Assembly: GCF_016907255.1 (NCBI RefSeq)
Contig: NZ_JAFBBQ010000001.1
Coordinates: 1,364,001-1,428,000, forward strand
Origin: Microbacterium keratanolyticum
Lineage (GTDB): Bacteria; Actinomycetota; Actinomycetes; Actinomycetales; Microbacteriaceae
DNA length: 64,000 nt
Direction of reading: 5' to 3'
The notes under the pieces: model-generated
Databases searched by the model: none
What the model was told of the DNA's origin: nothing
The model's input: the letters and a program-made list of their open reading frames with translations, nothing else
Translations under genes and position numbers: made by a program
Part shown: positions 18,629 through 27,641 of the stretch, in pieces
How positions within the stretch are numbered: the stretch's first letter is position 1
Layout: each line of letters opens with the position of its first letter

Positions 18629-19768
18629 ATGTCCGGCACCGATCGCCTCCCCCTCTCTGCGCGCACAGCCGTGCACCTGCGTGACTCCGGCGCCGCGACG
18701 GTCACCGACCTCGCCCGGGCGCTCGATCTCTCTCGTACGTCGGTCGAGAGCTCGGTGACTCAGCTCGTCGCCGCCGGCATCGTCGAGGAGACCCTGACTC
18801 CGGCGGGCCCTCGGGGCGCCGGCCGCCCCGCCCGCACCTATGAGTTTCGCGCCGATGCAGGCCTGATCGCAGGGTTGGACGTCGGCACGCACAGCGTACG
18901 TCTCCTCCTGGCGGATCTCGCCGGTGTCGTGCGGTCGCGGCACTCCTTCCCGGGTCTCGACACGACCGCGACCGGGGCCGAGCAGATCGATGTCGTCATC
19001 GGGCACCTCCGTCAGGCCCTCGCGTCCGAAGGACTCGCACCGGGATCTCTGCGCGCGATCGGGATCTCCCTGCCCGGCATCGTCGATGCGACGGGCCGGG
19101 TGCTCACATCCGTGATCGTGCCCGGATGGGGGAGCATCGATCTGCCGGCGCAGTTCCACGCAGCATTCGGATGCCCGCTCGCCATCGACAACGGTGTGCG
19201 CCTCGCCGCTCTGGCGGAGCACCACCTCGGCGCTGCGCGACTCGTCGATGACGTTCTGTATGTCTCGGTCGGCACACGCGTATCCGCCGGCGCGATTCTC
19301 GGTGGTCAGGCCCGGCGCGGAGCGCACAACGTGGCAGGCGACATCGGCCGACTCGCGGTCCGGCAGAGTGATCCGACCACAGGAGAGATCGTCTGGCGCA
19401 GCGCAGAGACCGGCGAAGACGCCGCCCGGCTCGCCATGTCCGGAGATGAGGATGCCCGCGCCGAGATCGAACACCTGGTCGACGATCTCGGTCGCAGCCT
19501 CGCGCTCCTGACGATGGCGATCGACCCGGCGATCGTCGTCATCGGCGGCGGCATGTCACTCGCCCGCGAGGCATTCCGTGAGCCCCTCGCACGCGCCGTC
19601 TCGCGCCACACGGGTCTTCCCTTCGAACTTCCGATCGTCAGCGCCGCCCTCGGAGCGGATGCCGCCGCATACGGCGCTGTCGTCTTCGCCTTCGGGCAGT
19701 GCGCGGATTCGCTCTACGGCGGAGTCACGCTTCCCGAGCCGCGCGTGGTCCCCCTCCCTGCCGCGTGA
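18629..19768 (+). CDS. ROK family transcriptional regulator
   Basis: 379 aa. The N-terminal winged helix-turn-helix (ATVTDLARALDLSRTSVESSVTQLVAAGIVEE) is fused to a ROK sugar-kinase-like domain (AGLDVGTHSVRLLLADLAG, GISLPGIVDATGRV, IDNGVRLAALAEH). The Cys-rich zinc motif of classical ROK proteins (CxCGxxGC) is absent: the segment reads NVAGDIGRLAVRQ. It faces the six-gene sugar operon and is therefore its likely repressor. The effector should be a sugar or derivative. Confidence 0.9.
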   Translation: MSGTDRLPLSARTAVHLRDSGAATVTDLARALDLSRTSVESSVTQLVAAGIVEETLTPAGPRGAGRPARTYEFRADAGLIAGLDVGTHSVRLLLADLAGVVRSRHSFPGLDTTATGAEQIDVVIGHLRQALASEGLAPGSLRAIGISLPGIVDATGRVLTSVIVPGWGSIDLPAQFHAAFGCPLAIDNGVRLAALAEHHLGAARLVDDVLYVSVGTRVSAGAILGGQARRGAHNVAGDIGRLAVRQSDPTTGEIVWRSAETGEDAARLAMSGDEDARAEIEHLVDDLGRSLALLTMAIDPAIVVIGGGMSLAREAFREPLARAVSRHTGLPFELPIVSAALGADAAAYGAVVFAFGQCADSLYGGVTLPEPRVVPLPAA

Positions 19769-19803
19769 CTTTCTGATCGCGCAGCAGGGAAAGGGGGCGG
19801 CCA

Positions 19804-20775
19804 TCACCCTTCGGTGACCGCAGCCAGCACGAGTTCTGCGGTCCGCATCGTGTGCAGTGCCCCCGCGAGCCCGACACGCAGCGGATCCCCCGCGGTGATC
19901 GCACGTGCGAACGCCAGGTACTGCTCCCGAAGTGCCTCATCGGCGTCGACGGATCGCCACCGTTGCTCGTGCAGCACTCCGTCGTCGTCGACGTAGGTGA
20001 TGCCCGCACTCGCATCCTCCACCCACGCCGTGCCACGGTCTCCGGTCAGGGTCAGGCGCATACGGGGTCCCCCGCGTGCCACGAGACTCGCTTCGAGAAC
20101 GCCCAGGCAGCCGCCCGGGAACCGAAGCGCGGCAGCGAGACTCTCCTCGACGTCCACCCCGGGAACACGCGAGGTTCTCCGGTACCCGCGTGCGTCATCC
20201 GGCGCGCCGAGGAACCAGACCAGCAGATCCAGGGCGTGCCAGCCATGGTTGAGAAGATTGCCGCCACCCGCCGCCGCTCGACCACGCCATTCGGCGTCCG
20301 TGAAGTAGGAATCATCTCGCCAGACGGAGGTGTCGAGGTGCGCGGTGCCGATGCGTCCGAGAAGACCGGCACTCAGCGCATCCTTGACCGCAGCCCCGCC
20401 GGCCTGGAACCGTCGCTGGCTGACGACGTCGACGAGCAGGCCACGGCTCAGCGCCTCGCTCTCCATCACCTCGCACTCCTCGGCGGACCTGGCGAGCGGC
20501 TTCTCGAGCAGCACATGCACATCGCTGCGCAGCGCGCGCAGCGCGACCTCCACGTGCGCAGCGGTGGGAACGACGACCGTCGCGATCTCCGGACGCACCT
20601 GTGCGCACGCCTCCTCGACGTCGTCGTACGCGGCGACTCCGAGCTCCGCCGCCAGTTCCGTCGCGCGCTGCGCGTCACGGTCGACGACAGCGGCCAGCCG
20701 CAGCCCGGGAGAGTCCTTGATGGCCTGGGCGTGGGCGCGGGCGTACGCTCCGGCGCCTATGAGTAGGACGTCCAC
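19804..20775 (-). CDS. Gfo/Idh/MocA family oxidoreductase
   Basis: 323 aa. The N-terminal Rossmann fold opens MDVLLIGAGAYARAHAQAI, and the conserved EKP (LLEKPLARSAEE) marks the family's cofactor/substrate cleft. The C-terminal half is the Gfo/Idh alpha-beta domain (GGNLLNHGWHALDLLVWFLG, with the probable catalytic His). It should oxidise or epimerise a sugar or inositol-like substrate with NAD(P). It is the last gene of the operon, 32 nt after the secreted protein gene. Confidence 0.9.
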   Translation of the reverse strand: MDVLLIGAGAYARAHAQAIKDSPGLRLAAVVDRDAQRATELAAELGVAAYDDVEEACAQVRPEIATVVVPTAAHVEVALRALRSDVHVLLEKPLARSAEECEVMESEALSRGLLVDVVSQRRFQAGGAAVKDALSAGLLGRIGTAHLDTSVWRDDSYFTDAEWRGRAAAGGGNLLNHGWHALDLLVWFLGAPDDARGYRRTSRVPGVDVEESLAAALRFPGGCLGVLEASLVARGGPRMRLTLTGDRGTAWVEDASAGITYVDDDGVLHEQRWRSVDADEALREQYLAFARAITAGDPLRVGLAGALHTMRTAELVLAAVTEG

Positions 20776-20807
20776 CTGTCTCCTTTCGATGAAGCGATCG
20801 CGAGCCG

Positions 20808-23174
20808 TCAGTCCAGCACCGTCGAGTAGTCGAAACCGTTGACGGTGAGGATCGACGGCGCGAGGACGGCGACGCCGTTGACCTTGCGGAACAGCTGCTC
20901 GCGGGCCACGATGTCCGTTCCCACCTGCAGCAGATCACCGCCCGGCGTCGTCACGGCTGACGAGTGCACGGTGGCCGACTGCTGCTGCGAGATCTTGGCC
21001 AGGGCCGTCTGGGAGGCGAACGTCTGCGCCTCGGCGAACGACGCGCAGGGGCCGGTCCGCGCGTAGAGCGTGACCGCGGCGCGGTCCGCGACAAGTGCGG
21101 TGCGCGTCGCAGACTCGAACTGCGTCAGCGCCAGTCGTGCCATCCCGACGTCGAGGCCCGGCTGGTCCACGACGAATGCCGCCTGCACCGTGTGCCCGTC
21201 GATTCCGTCCGCGCGGAGCACACGCACGGCGACACAGCTGTCTCCCTCCCACATGGTGACCGTGGAGGTGAGAGTCGCCGGCGTCTCCCCGACGACGGAG
21301 GTGTCCACGACGTTCCCGTCGACGAGGACAGCCTCGGCGACACTCGGGATCAGGATGTTGGTCTCGAACGATGCCGTGCGCACGCCCGCGGGGCGCAGGT
21401 CGAGCTGGGTGAGCAGTTCACCGCCCTTCTGCACGGTTACGGGGTAGAGCGGCGCGTGCAGCGGGGCAGACCCGCTGTACGTCTTGCCGTAGGGATCCGT
21501 TCCCGCAGACGGGACGAAGCTCACGGTGCCCACCGTCGGATCGCTGCCGACCGCACTGATGCTGATCGCCTTGTCGTAGGGCGTCGGCGCGCCCATGCCC
21601 GGAATCACGTTCGTGAACGACTCGCTGGTGCTTCCCATCGCACGGCCGTTCTCGATGTACGTGTAGCGGTCGAGGAACCGGTTGGGATCGGTCTTGGCTT
21701 CGACGATCTTCGGAGAGGCGAGCGCCATGGTGCGGTGCGCAGGGCTCGGGTGATAGACGAGGCCGCGATACGAGACGAGCACCTGGTAGTTGAAGACGGA
21801 ATAGGAGTCGAGCGGACGCGTGCGCCAGTCCTCGACCCTGAGGAAGTAGGCCGGACCGTTCGAGTGGGTCCAGTCGTACTCGCGCGCGGACGAGCCCGCC
21901 ATCGTCTCCCGCCCGGGCAGGTAGTTCGCGGCGATGTCGTACCAGAAGAAGTCGAGCGCCTTGCGGAACTCCTCTCGCACGACCGGGTCCTGCACGTACC
22001 CGTAGCCCATCATCAGCGCTCCGAGGTCGATGCCGTAGTAGACCGTCGACCCGTACTCGCGGATGCCCCATTCGCGTGTGTAGTCGAGCCAGTCGCGCCA
22101 CCGGTCGACGCCATCCTGATAGAGCGCGGTGTCCCCGGCGCCCTGACCGACGAGGATCATCTGCACGTCGCGCAGGAGCCGCGCATTGGTGTACCCGAGC
22201 TGGGCGTGCGAGGCATCCGCCGTCGAGCGGGATGCCAGCACGAATCGCTCACGGATGGTCTGCTGCTGCGCCGCGGTGAACTGGGTGAAGTACTGCGGAG
22301 CATTGAGGATGCCCGCGCCCAGCAGCAGCGAGAAGGAGGTCGCGTTGATCTCGGGCGTGCCGTTCGCCACCACGGCGACTCCCACACCGGCTCCCGTCTG
22401 CGACGGGGTCCATGCGCCGGGAGCGTCGTCGGCGATCGGCGAGCCGGTCAGCGTCATCGAGTCGACCGAGACCTTGACGGGAAAGTTCGTCACGCCGCGC
22501 TTCTCGAGCAGCCGAAACGAGACGGTCGTACTGGTCGAGCCGCTGAGGGCGCTCGAAACGTCGACACTCACATGCTCCCAGTCGGTCGTACCACCCGACA
22601 CGTCACGCTCCCAGACGACCTGACCGTCGACGAGCGCTTGGAAGAGGTGATAGTTCGCCTGAACAGCCGTCACGGAGTCCTTGACGTCGAACGACAGCAC
22701 ATGCGGGCCTGCGTCCAGGTCGACAGTACGGCTGATGAGCGACGAGGCGCCGGCCACGGTCGGCGTGCTGGGTGCGACGCTGAACTGATAGCACTCGACG
22801 CCGTACCAGCAGTTGCCCCAGATGTCCTGCGGCATCGCCCCGTAGTCCGGGTGCGACGGCTCCATGGTCTGATGGTCGAAGACCAGCTGCAACGCCTCCC
22901 ACGCGGCCGTGGGATCCGAGTGCTCGGCGAGCTCATGGGCGACGACGCTCATGAGACGCCGCGAGGTGACGACCGGGGTGCGCTCGAACATCGCGTCCTG
23001 GAAGGCATCGACCTCGGTGATGATGCCCGTGGCGATCTCGTCGAGGCGGTCTTCCCAGGTGAGCGTCATGGGGCGTGGCCCGCCCGGTGCCGCCGCCGCG
23101 GGAACGGCAGTGCCGACGGCGAGCGCCGAGGCCAAGACGGCTGCTCCGAGTGTGGTCCATCGTGGAAACTTCAT
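20808..23174 (-). CDS. secreted protein of unknown function, probable polysaccharide-active enzyme
   Basis: 788 aa from MKFPRWTTLGAAVLAS; the signal peptide ends near AAAAPGG. Residues about 120-250 look like a beta-sandwich. From about 270 to 480 a helical region (ARLLRDVQMILVGQG, YYGIDLGALMMGYGYV, EYDWTHSNGPAYFLR) recalls an alpha/alpha toroid, and beta-rich segments follow to the end. This order resembles many polysaccharide lyases and glycosidases, and its place inside a sugar ABC operon supports that. I recognise no specific family or complete catalytic motif. It is predicted to be exported, releasing a ligand for the importer. Confidence 0.55.
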   Translation of the reverse strand: MKFPRWTTLGAAVLASALAVGTAVPAAAAPGGPRPMTLTWEDRLDEIATGIITEVDAFQDAMFERTPVVTSRRLMSVVAHELAEHSDPTAAWEALQLVFDHQTMEPSHPDYGAMPQDIWGNCWYGVECYQFSVAPSTPTVAGASSLISRTVDLDAGPHVLSFDVKDSVTAVQANYHLFQALVDGQVVWERDVSGGTTDWEHVSVDVSSALSGSTSTTVSFRLLEKRGVTNFPVKVSVDSMTLTGSPIADDAPGAWTPSQTGAGVGVAVVANGTPEINATSFSLLLGAGILNAPQYFTQFTAAQQQTIRERFVLASRSTADASHAQLGYTNARLLRDVQMILVGQGAGDTALYQDGVDRWRDWLDYTREWGIREYGSTVYYGIDLGALMMGYGYVQDPVVREEFRKALDFFWYDIAANYLPGRETMAGSSAREYDWTHSNGPAYFLRVEDWRTRPLDSYSVFNYQVLVSYRGLVYHPSPAHRTMALASPKIVEAKTDPNRFLDRYTYIENGRAMGSTSESFTNVIPGMGAPTPYDKAISISAVGSDPTVGTVSFVPSAGTDPYGKTYSGSAPLHAPLYPVTVQKGGELLTQLDLRPAGVRTASFETNILIPSVAEAVLVDGNVVDTSVVGETPATLTSTVTMWEGDSCVAVRVLRADGIDGHTVQAAFVVDQPGLDVGMARLALTQFESATRTALVADRAAVTLYARTGPCASFAEAQTFASQTALAKISQQQSATVHSSAVTTPGGDLLQVGTDIVAREQLFRKVNGVAVLAPSILTVNGFDYSTVLD

Positions 23175-23214
23175 TGTCTCTCCTTGCGTGATGGTCGTGC
23201 GTACGGTGGACTGT

Positions 23215-24069
23215 TCAGCCCTTGAGGCCGCTGAAGGCGATGCCTTCGATGACACGGCGCTGCAAGACGATGAACACGATGAGGATGGGAATGGTCGCCA
23301 GAACACTGCCGGCCATGATCACGGGGTAGTCGGTGATCTGATCGCCCTGCAATGTGGCGAGTCCGACGGTGAGTGTCATCGCGTCTTGACGGGTGTTCAC
23401 GATGAGCGGCCACATGAGGTCGTTCCAGGAGTACAGCACGGCCAGCACGGCGAGGGTGACGAGTGCCGGCCCCGCGAGGGGAAGCGTGACGTGCCAGAAC
23501 GAGCGCCATGGGTTGCATCCGTCGAGCTCAGCCGCCTCGTCGAGTTCGACGGGAAGCGTCAGGAAGTACTGCCGGAGCAGGAAGGTTCCGAAGGCGTTGA
23601 ACATCCCGGGGATGATGAGCGCCTGCAGTGTGTTGAGCCAGCCGAGGCTCGACATGATCTGGAACTGGGGCAGCAGGAAGAGCTCGCCCGGCACCATGAG
23701 CACCGACAGGAAGACGACGAAGATCACGTCACGCCCCGGGAACCGCAATCGCGCGAAGGCATACGCGGCGAGCGCGCAGAACACCAGCTGCGCCACGGTT
23801 CGCCCCACGGTCATGAGCACGGTGTTGACGAACATCTGCCCGAAGGGCAGCACCTCGAAGACCTCGGCATAGTTCGCCAGGTCCCAGGTCTCGGGGAGGA
23901 TCGTGGGCGGTACGAGGATCGATTCGCCGTAGGTCTTCACGCTCGTGAGGGCCTGCCAGATGAAGGGGAAGACCATCAGCAGCGCGCCCGATGCGAGCAC
24001 GAGATGACTGGTGGTCGACACCGCGGCGCTCTTGAGGCGCCGCTGCGGGAGCACGGGACGGTCACGCAT
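23215..24069 (-). CDS. carbohydrate ABC transporter permease (MalG-like)
   Basis: 284 aa with six membrane segments. The EAA loop reads LDEAAELDGCNPWRSFWHVTLPL in family style, and the end VIEGIAFSGLKG is typical of CUT1 MalG proteins. It overlaps the preceding permease gene by 8 nt. No ATPase gene is present in the operon, so a shared MsiK-type ATPase encoded elsewhere probably energises it, as is common in Actinobacteria. Confidence 0.93.
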   Translation of the reverse strand: MRDRPVLPQRRLKSAAVSTTSHLVLASGALLMVFPFIWQALTSVKTYGESILVPPTILPETWDLANYAEVFEVLPFGQMFVNTVLMTVGRTVAQLVFCALAAYAFARLRFPGRDVIFVVFLSVLMVPGELFLLPQFQIMSSLGWLNTLQALIIPGMFNAFGTFLLRQYFLTLPVELDEAAELDGCNPWRSFWHVTLPLAGPALVTLAVLAVLYSWNDLMWPLIVNTRQDAMTLTVGLATLQGDQITDYPVIMAGSVLATIPILIVFIVLQRRVIEGIAFSGLKG

Positions 24070-24964
24070 AGTGGACGACCTTCTTCTGCAGAGCGAACTG
24101 AACGAGCGTCAGCAGCATGATGAGGATGAGGAGCACGACGGCGATCGCCGCGCCGTACCCCTTGTCGTTGAGCTGGAACGTGCGCTCGAAGAACAGGTAG
24201 ACGATCGTCTTGGCCTGCGGCAAGGCGGGGTTCATGCGACCGATCATGATGAACACGAGGTCGAAGACCTGGATCGACCGCATCACCGTGATCACGGTCA
24301 GGAAGAACGTCGTGGGGCTCACGAGGGGGACGGTGATGGCGAAGAACTGCCGCATGCCTCCCGCCCCGTCCAGCGCTGCGGCCTCGTAGACCTCACCGGG
24401 GATGCTCTTCAGACCGGCGGACAGGATGACGACGTTGTAGCCGATGACGGACCAGATGCCGACGACGATCATCGCCGCCATGACGGTGTCTCCGTTGCTG
24501 ATCCAGTTGGTGCCGCTGAGCCCGACGGCGCCGAGCACGGCGTTCAGGACCCCGAAGTCGCCGTTGTAGATCCACCGCCACATGATGGCGATCGCGACGG
24601 GCATCGTCACCATCGGCACGAAGTAGAGCACCTGGTACACCGATCGTCCGCGCAGGCCCGGCCTGTTGAGCATCGCCGCGATGACGATGCTCAGCGGAAC
24701 AGAGAGCAGGACGCCCGCGGTGTAGAAGACGCTGTTGCGCAGTGTGGTGTAGAACTCCGCGTCGCCGACGAGGCGCGCGTAGTTGTCCCATCCGACCCAT
24801 TCCTGGCCGCCGAACGCACCCCACTCGGTGAAGCTGAAGGCGATGCTCTGCACGACGGGCCAGAGGTAGAACACGCTCAGGCCGAGGCCGAGCGGGGCGA
24901 TCATCAGATAGCCCCAGAGGACGTGCCCGGGGCGGTAGCGACGGGGTCTGCGCAGGCGAGACAT
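24062..24964 (-). CDS. carbohydrate ABC transporter permease (MalF-like)
   Basis: 300 aa from MSRLRRPRRYRPG. It begins with a basic stretch and the first membrane segment (LMIAPLGLGLSVFYLWPVVQSI). The EAA loop is PGEVYEAAALDGAGGMRQFFAITVPL-like. It forms the heterodimeric channel with the MalG-like protein. It starts 65 nt after the binding-protein gene. Confidence 0.93.
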   Translation of the reverse strand: MSRLRRPRRYRPGHVLWGYLMIAPLGLGLSVFYLWPVVQSIAFSFTEWGAFGGQEWVGWDNYARLVGDAEFYTTLRNSVFYTAGVLLSVPLSIVIAAMLNRPGLRGRSVYQVLYFVPMVTMPVAIAIMWRWIYNGDFGVLNAVLGAVGLSGTNWISNGDTVMAAMIVVGIWSVIGYNVVILSAGLKSIPGEVYEAAALDGAGGMRQFFAITVPLVSPTTFFLTVITVMRSIQVFDLVFIMIGRMNPALPQAKTIVYLFFERTFQLNDKGYGAAIAVVLLILIMLLTLVQFALQKKVVHYA

Positions 24965-25029
24965 GCCTTCTCCGTTTGTTGGACGGTGGGGTCGGACCGT
25001 CATCCGCTCCGACCCCACCGTGGATGCGT

Positions 25030-26301
25030 CTATCGTCCGGTCGCCAGGACGGCGTCGACGTCGACAGTGAGCTGTGAGAGGCCCTCGGGCAGAGGAACTT
25101 CTCCGCCGAAGATGCGCGTCATCGCGTCGACCTCGATGCTCGTCCATTCCGCCGTGTTGAGCGTGGCGGGAAGGGCGAACGCCGCGGCGAGCGACTCGTC
25201 ATAGAGCTCCGTCAGGGCGAACGGGGAGTTGTCTGCCCATTCGCGCCACATCTCACCGAAGGCGGGAGCCTTGTCCTGGCGCTCGATGCGGATCTTCGCC
25301 GCCTCCTCCGAAGCGGTGAACGCCGCGAAGCGTGCAGCGACGTCGCCGTGCGCCGACTTCGCGTTGACCGCGGAGACGAGGGAGTTCACGCTGACTCCTT
25401 CGCGGGCGCCCGCCGGGAGCGGAGCGACGTCGACCGTCGACGCGAGCGCCGGGTCATCGGTGTAGGGACCGACGTTCCAGGTGCCGCTGTAGTACATCGC
25501 GAGCTTGCCGCTCGGGAAGAGCTGGTGCGCCGGAGTCTCCGCCAGCTGAGCGACGGTGGGCGACTGTCCGGCCTCGATGAACTGACGCCAGAAGGCGATG
25601 CCCTCCTCGGCCTCGGGAGTGTCCCAGTTGCTGCGGAGACCGTCTCCCGAGAGAACCTCGACTCCCGCCTGGTAGACCGTGTTGTAGTAGTTCGACTGGG
25701 AATCGACGCTGGACGCGATCCCGAAGACGCCCTGAGCGGGATCGGTGAGTGCGGCCGCGGCGACCTCCACGTCCGCCCAGGTCCACTCGGCCGTCGGGTA
25801 GGCGAGACCGGCCGCATCAAACAGCGGCTTGCTGTACCAGAGACCGATCGTGTCGAGGTCCTGAGGCAGGCCGTACTGGGCCCCCTCCCACGCGTACTTC
25901 TCCATGATCGCCTCGGGGTACTCACCGAGGTCTATTCCCTCCTGCGCGATGACATCGTCGAGCGGGGCGAGCACGCCGTTGCTCGCGTAGAGCGGCAGGT
26001 TGAGGTGGTTCATCCAGAACACATCGGGGGCGGATTCCCCCTGGATCGATGTCTGCAGCTTCGTCCAGTACTCACTGATGGGCGTCAGCTCGATCTCGAT
26101 CGTCACACCCGGATTCGCCTTCTCGAAGGCGTCCGCGATCGCACGGAATGTGGGTTCCTGGTTGACGTTCCACATCCCGTATCGCAGCACCACGTCTTCC
26201 TGCGTGCCAGCGGATCCCTCGGGTGCGGGGGCGCCCGCGCAGGCGGTGAGCGCGAAGAGCGCACCGATACCAGCCAGGGCGCTCAGTCGAATGCCTTTCA
26301 T
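25030..26301 (-). CDS. sugar ABC transporter substrate-binding lipoprotein
   Basis: 423 aa from MKGIRLSALAGIG. The signal has the lipobox ALTACAG, giving a lipoprotein anchored outside the membrane. The mature part has the extracellular solute-binding family 1 pattern (FRAIADAFEKANPGVTIEIE, PDVFWMNHL, FPSGKLAMYYSGTWNVG). It delivers a mono- or oligosaccharide to the two permeases. It lies 47 nt after the DapA-like gene. Confidence 0.93.
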   Translation of the reverse strand: MKGIRLSALAGIGALFALTACAGAPAPEGSAGTQEDVVLRYGMWNVNQEPTFRAIADAFEKANPGVTIEIELTPISEYWTKLQTSIQGESAPDVFWMNHLNLPLYASNGVLAPLDDVIAQEGIDLGEYPEAIMEKYAWEGAQYGLPQDLDTIGLWYSKPLFDAAGLAYPTAEWTWADVEVAAAALTDPAQGVFGIASSVDSQSNYYNTVYQAGVEVLSGDGLRSNWDTPEAEEGIAFWRQFIEAGQSPTVAQLAETPAHQLFPSGKLAMYYSGTWNVGPYTDDPALASTVDVAPLPAGAREGVSVNSLVSAVNAKSAHGDVAARFAAFTASEEAAKIRIERQDKAPAFGEMWREWADNSPFALTELYDESLAAAFALPATLNTAEWTSIEVDAMTRIFGGEVPLPEGLSQLTVDVDAVLATGR

Positions 26302-26348
26302 GTCTCCTCCATCGGGTTGTCGCGCCGCATCGTTGCGGCGGCGTTGTA

Positions 26349-27443
26349 CTACTTGAGCCACTCGTCCTTGTTGGCGTGGATGAACTCGTCGTCGCCGAAC
26401 CACGGGTAACGTGCGTGCGCCTCGTCGATGAGTTCCCACTGCCCCGGAGAGAGGACTTCCGATTCCGCCAGGCACAGGGCGCTGGGGAGCAGACCCTGCC
26501 GGTGCAGGATCGCGTTGACTCCCGCGATGCATCCGCGGAAGTCGTTCGCCACGTCGAAGACAGCGGCATTCACCGCAGTCAGCTGCGGTGCTGCCCTGAT
26601 CACCCACTCTGCCGCTTCGGCGTCGCCCTGGCGTGCAGCACGCACAGTGTCCAGCATCCGCACGGCGGCTCTCGTGCCCACGGCCCACTGTCCCAACAGG
26701 CCGCCGTCGAACCAGCGTGTTCCCTGCGGTGTCGCGAAGGGCGTGAAGAGGTCGCCGAGGATGTTGTCATCGTTGCCCGTGTAGAGCGCGATGTCGTTCG
26801 CCCTGCCCGAGGACAGCACCGCGTCGACGACGTCGAGCGTCCGGTAGCGGTCGAACGGTGCGACCTTCACCGCGACGACACCTTCGATCTCAACGAAAGC
26901 ACGCCAGAAGGCGGGAGAGAGTCGGGGCCCGCCGATCGCCTCCTGCAGGTAGAAGCCGATCACGGGCAGCACTTCCGCGACCGCCCTCGCGCGCTCGAGC
27001 ATCTCCGCGTCGGCGAGCTCCTGATGACGAAGCGGAGAAAGCAGCACGGCCTCGTAGCCGAGGGAAGCGGCCAGTTCGGCCTCCGCCACAGCGTCCGCGC
27101 GGTCTCCGGCGACCCCGGCGACGCGGAGCATGCGGGGATTCTCCAGGAGAACTTCGGCGGAGGCGGCGAGAACGGGCTCGTAGAGACCGAAGCGGGGCTC
27201 ACGGATCTCAAACTGCGTCGTGTGCACCCCGACGGCGACGCCGCCGGCGCCCGCCGCAGCGTAGTACCGGCCGATCGCGCGTTGATGGCGGGGCGAGAAG
27301 CTCCGTTCCGCGTCGAGAGCGAGAGGCATCGCCGGGATGACCTGTCCCTCGCGAAGCAGACGGACGATGTCCGCGTGGCTTCGTGATGCGTCGACGCCGC
27401 TCGCGATCGCCTGCACGCCGTTTGATTCCGTTCCCACTGCCAC
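26349..27443 (-). CDS. dihydrodipicolinate synthase/N-acetylneuraminate lyase family protein
   Basis: 364 aa, GTG start (27441-27443) with AGGAAG about 11 nt upstream. A TIM-barrel aldolase; the Schiff-base lysine is in VVAVKVAPFDRY (about residue 193) and YTGNDDNILG follows. It is longer than DapA (about 290 aa) at both ends. Relatives act as aldolases or dehydratases on sugar acids. As first gene of the sugar operon it probably cleaves or dehydrates an oxidised sugar made by the Gfo/Idh enzyme. Lysine synthesis is an unlikely role here. Confidence 0.85.
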   Translation of the reverse strand: MAVGTESNGVQAIASGVDASRSHADIVRLLREGQVIPAMPLALDAERSFSPRHQRAIGRYYAAAGAGGVAVGVHTTQFEIREPRFGLYEPVLAASAEVLLENPRMLRVAGVAGDRADAVAEAELAASLGYEAVLLSPLRHQELADAEMLERARAVAEVLPVIGFYLQEAIGGPRLSPAFWRAFVEIEGVVAVKVAPFDRYRTLDVVDAVLSSGRANDIALYTGNDDNILGDLFTPFATPQGTRWFDGGLLGQWAVGTRAAVRMLDTVRAARQGDAEAAEWVIRAAPQLTAVNAAVFDVANDFRGCIAGVNAILHRQGLLPSALCLAESEVLSPGQWELIDEAHARYPWFGDDEFIHANKDEWLK

Positions 27444-27491
27444 GCCCGATCTGCTTCCTCACAAGGTGGCGCGACTGCAACCACCTCTTTA

Positions 27492-27535
27492 TGACATTGC
27501 TCTTTGATAATTCACCACGAGTATTGCAAATGTCA
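27492..27535. promoter_or_regulatory. inverted repeat in the AT-rich promoter region between the DapA-like operon and the SGNH gene
   Basis: TGACATT (27492) and AATGTCA (27529) form an inverted repeat around a 30-nt AT-rich core holding ATAATTCA. The region is divergent: the DapA-like operon starts to the left and the esterase to the right. It is a candidate operator for the ROK protein or another local regulator. Confidence 0.45.
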
Positions 27536-27641
27536 ACATGCGGATGAAACAATCTTGTTGGAGTATTCGCCAGAAGCCGCTCCCCCTCACCCCTGTCCAA
27601 CGAGACAGGACGCCACGACAACGAGGCCGACAGGACCATCG

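Noticed and set aside
20964..23225. 753-codon plus-strand open frame
   Set aside because: Antisense to the secreted protein gene, which has a signal peptide and normal codon use; the open frame reflects high GC.
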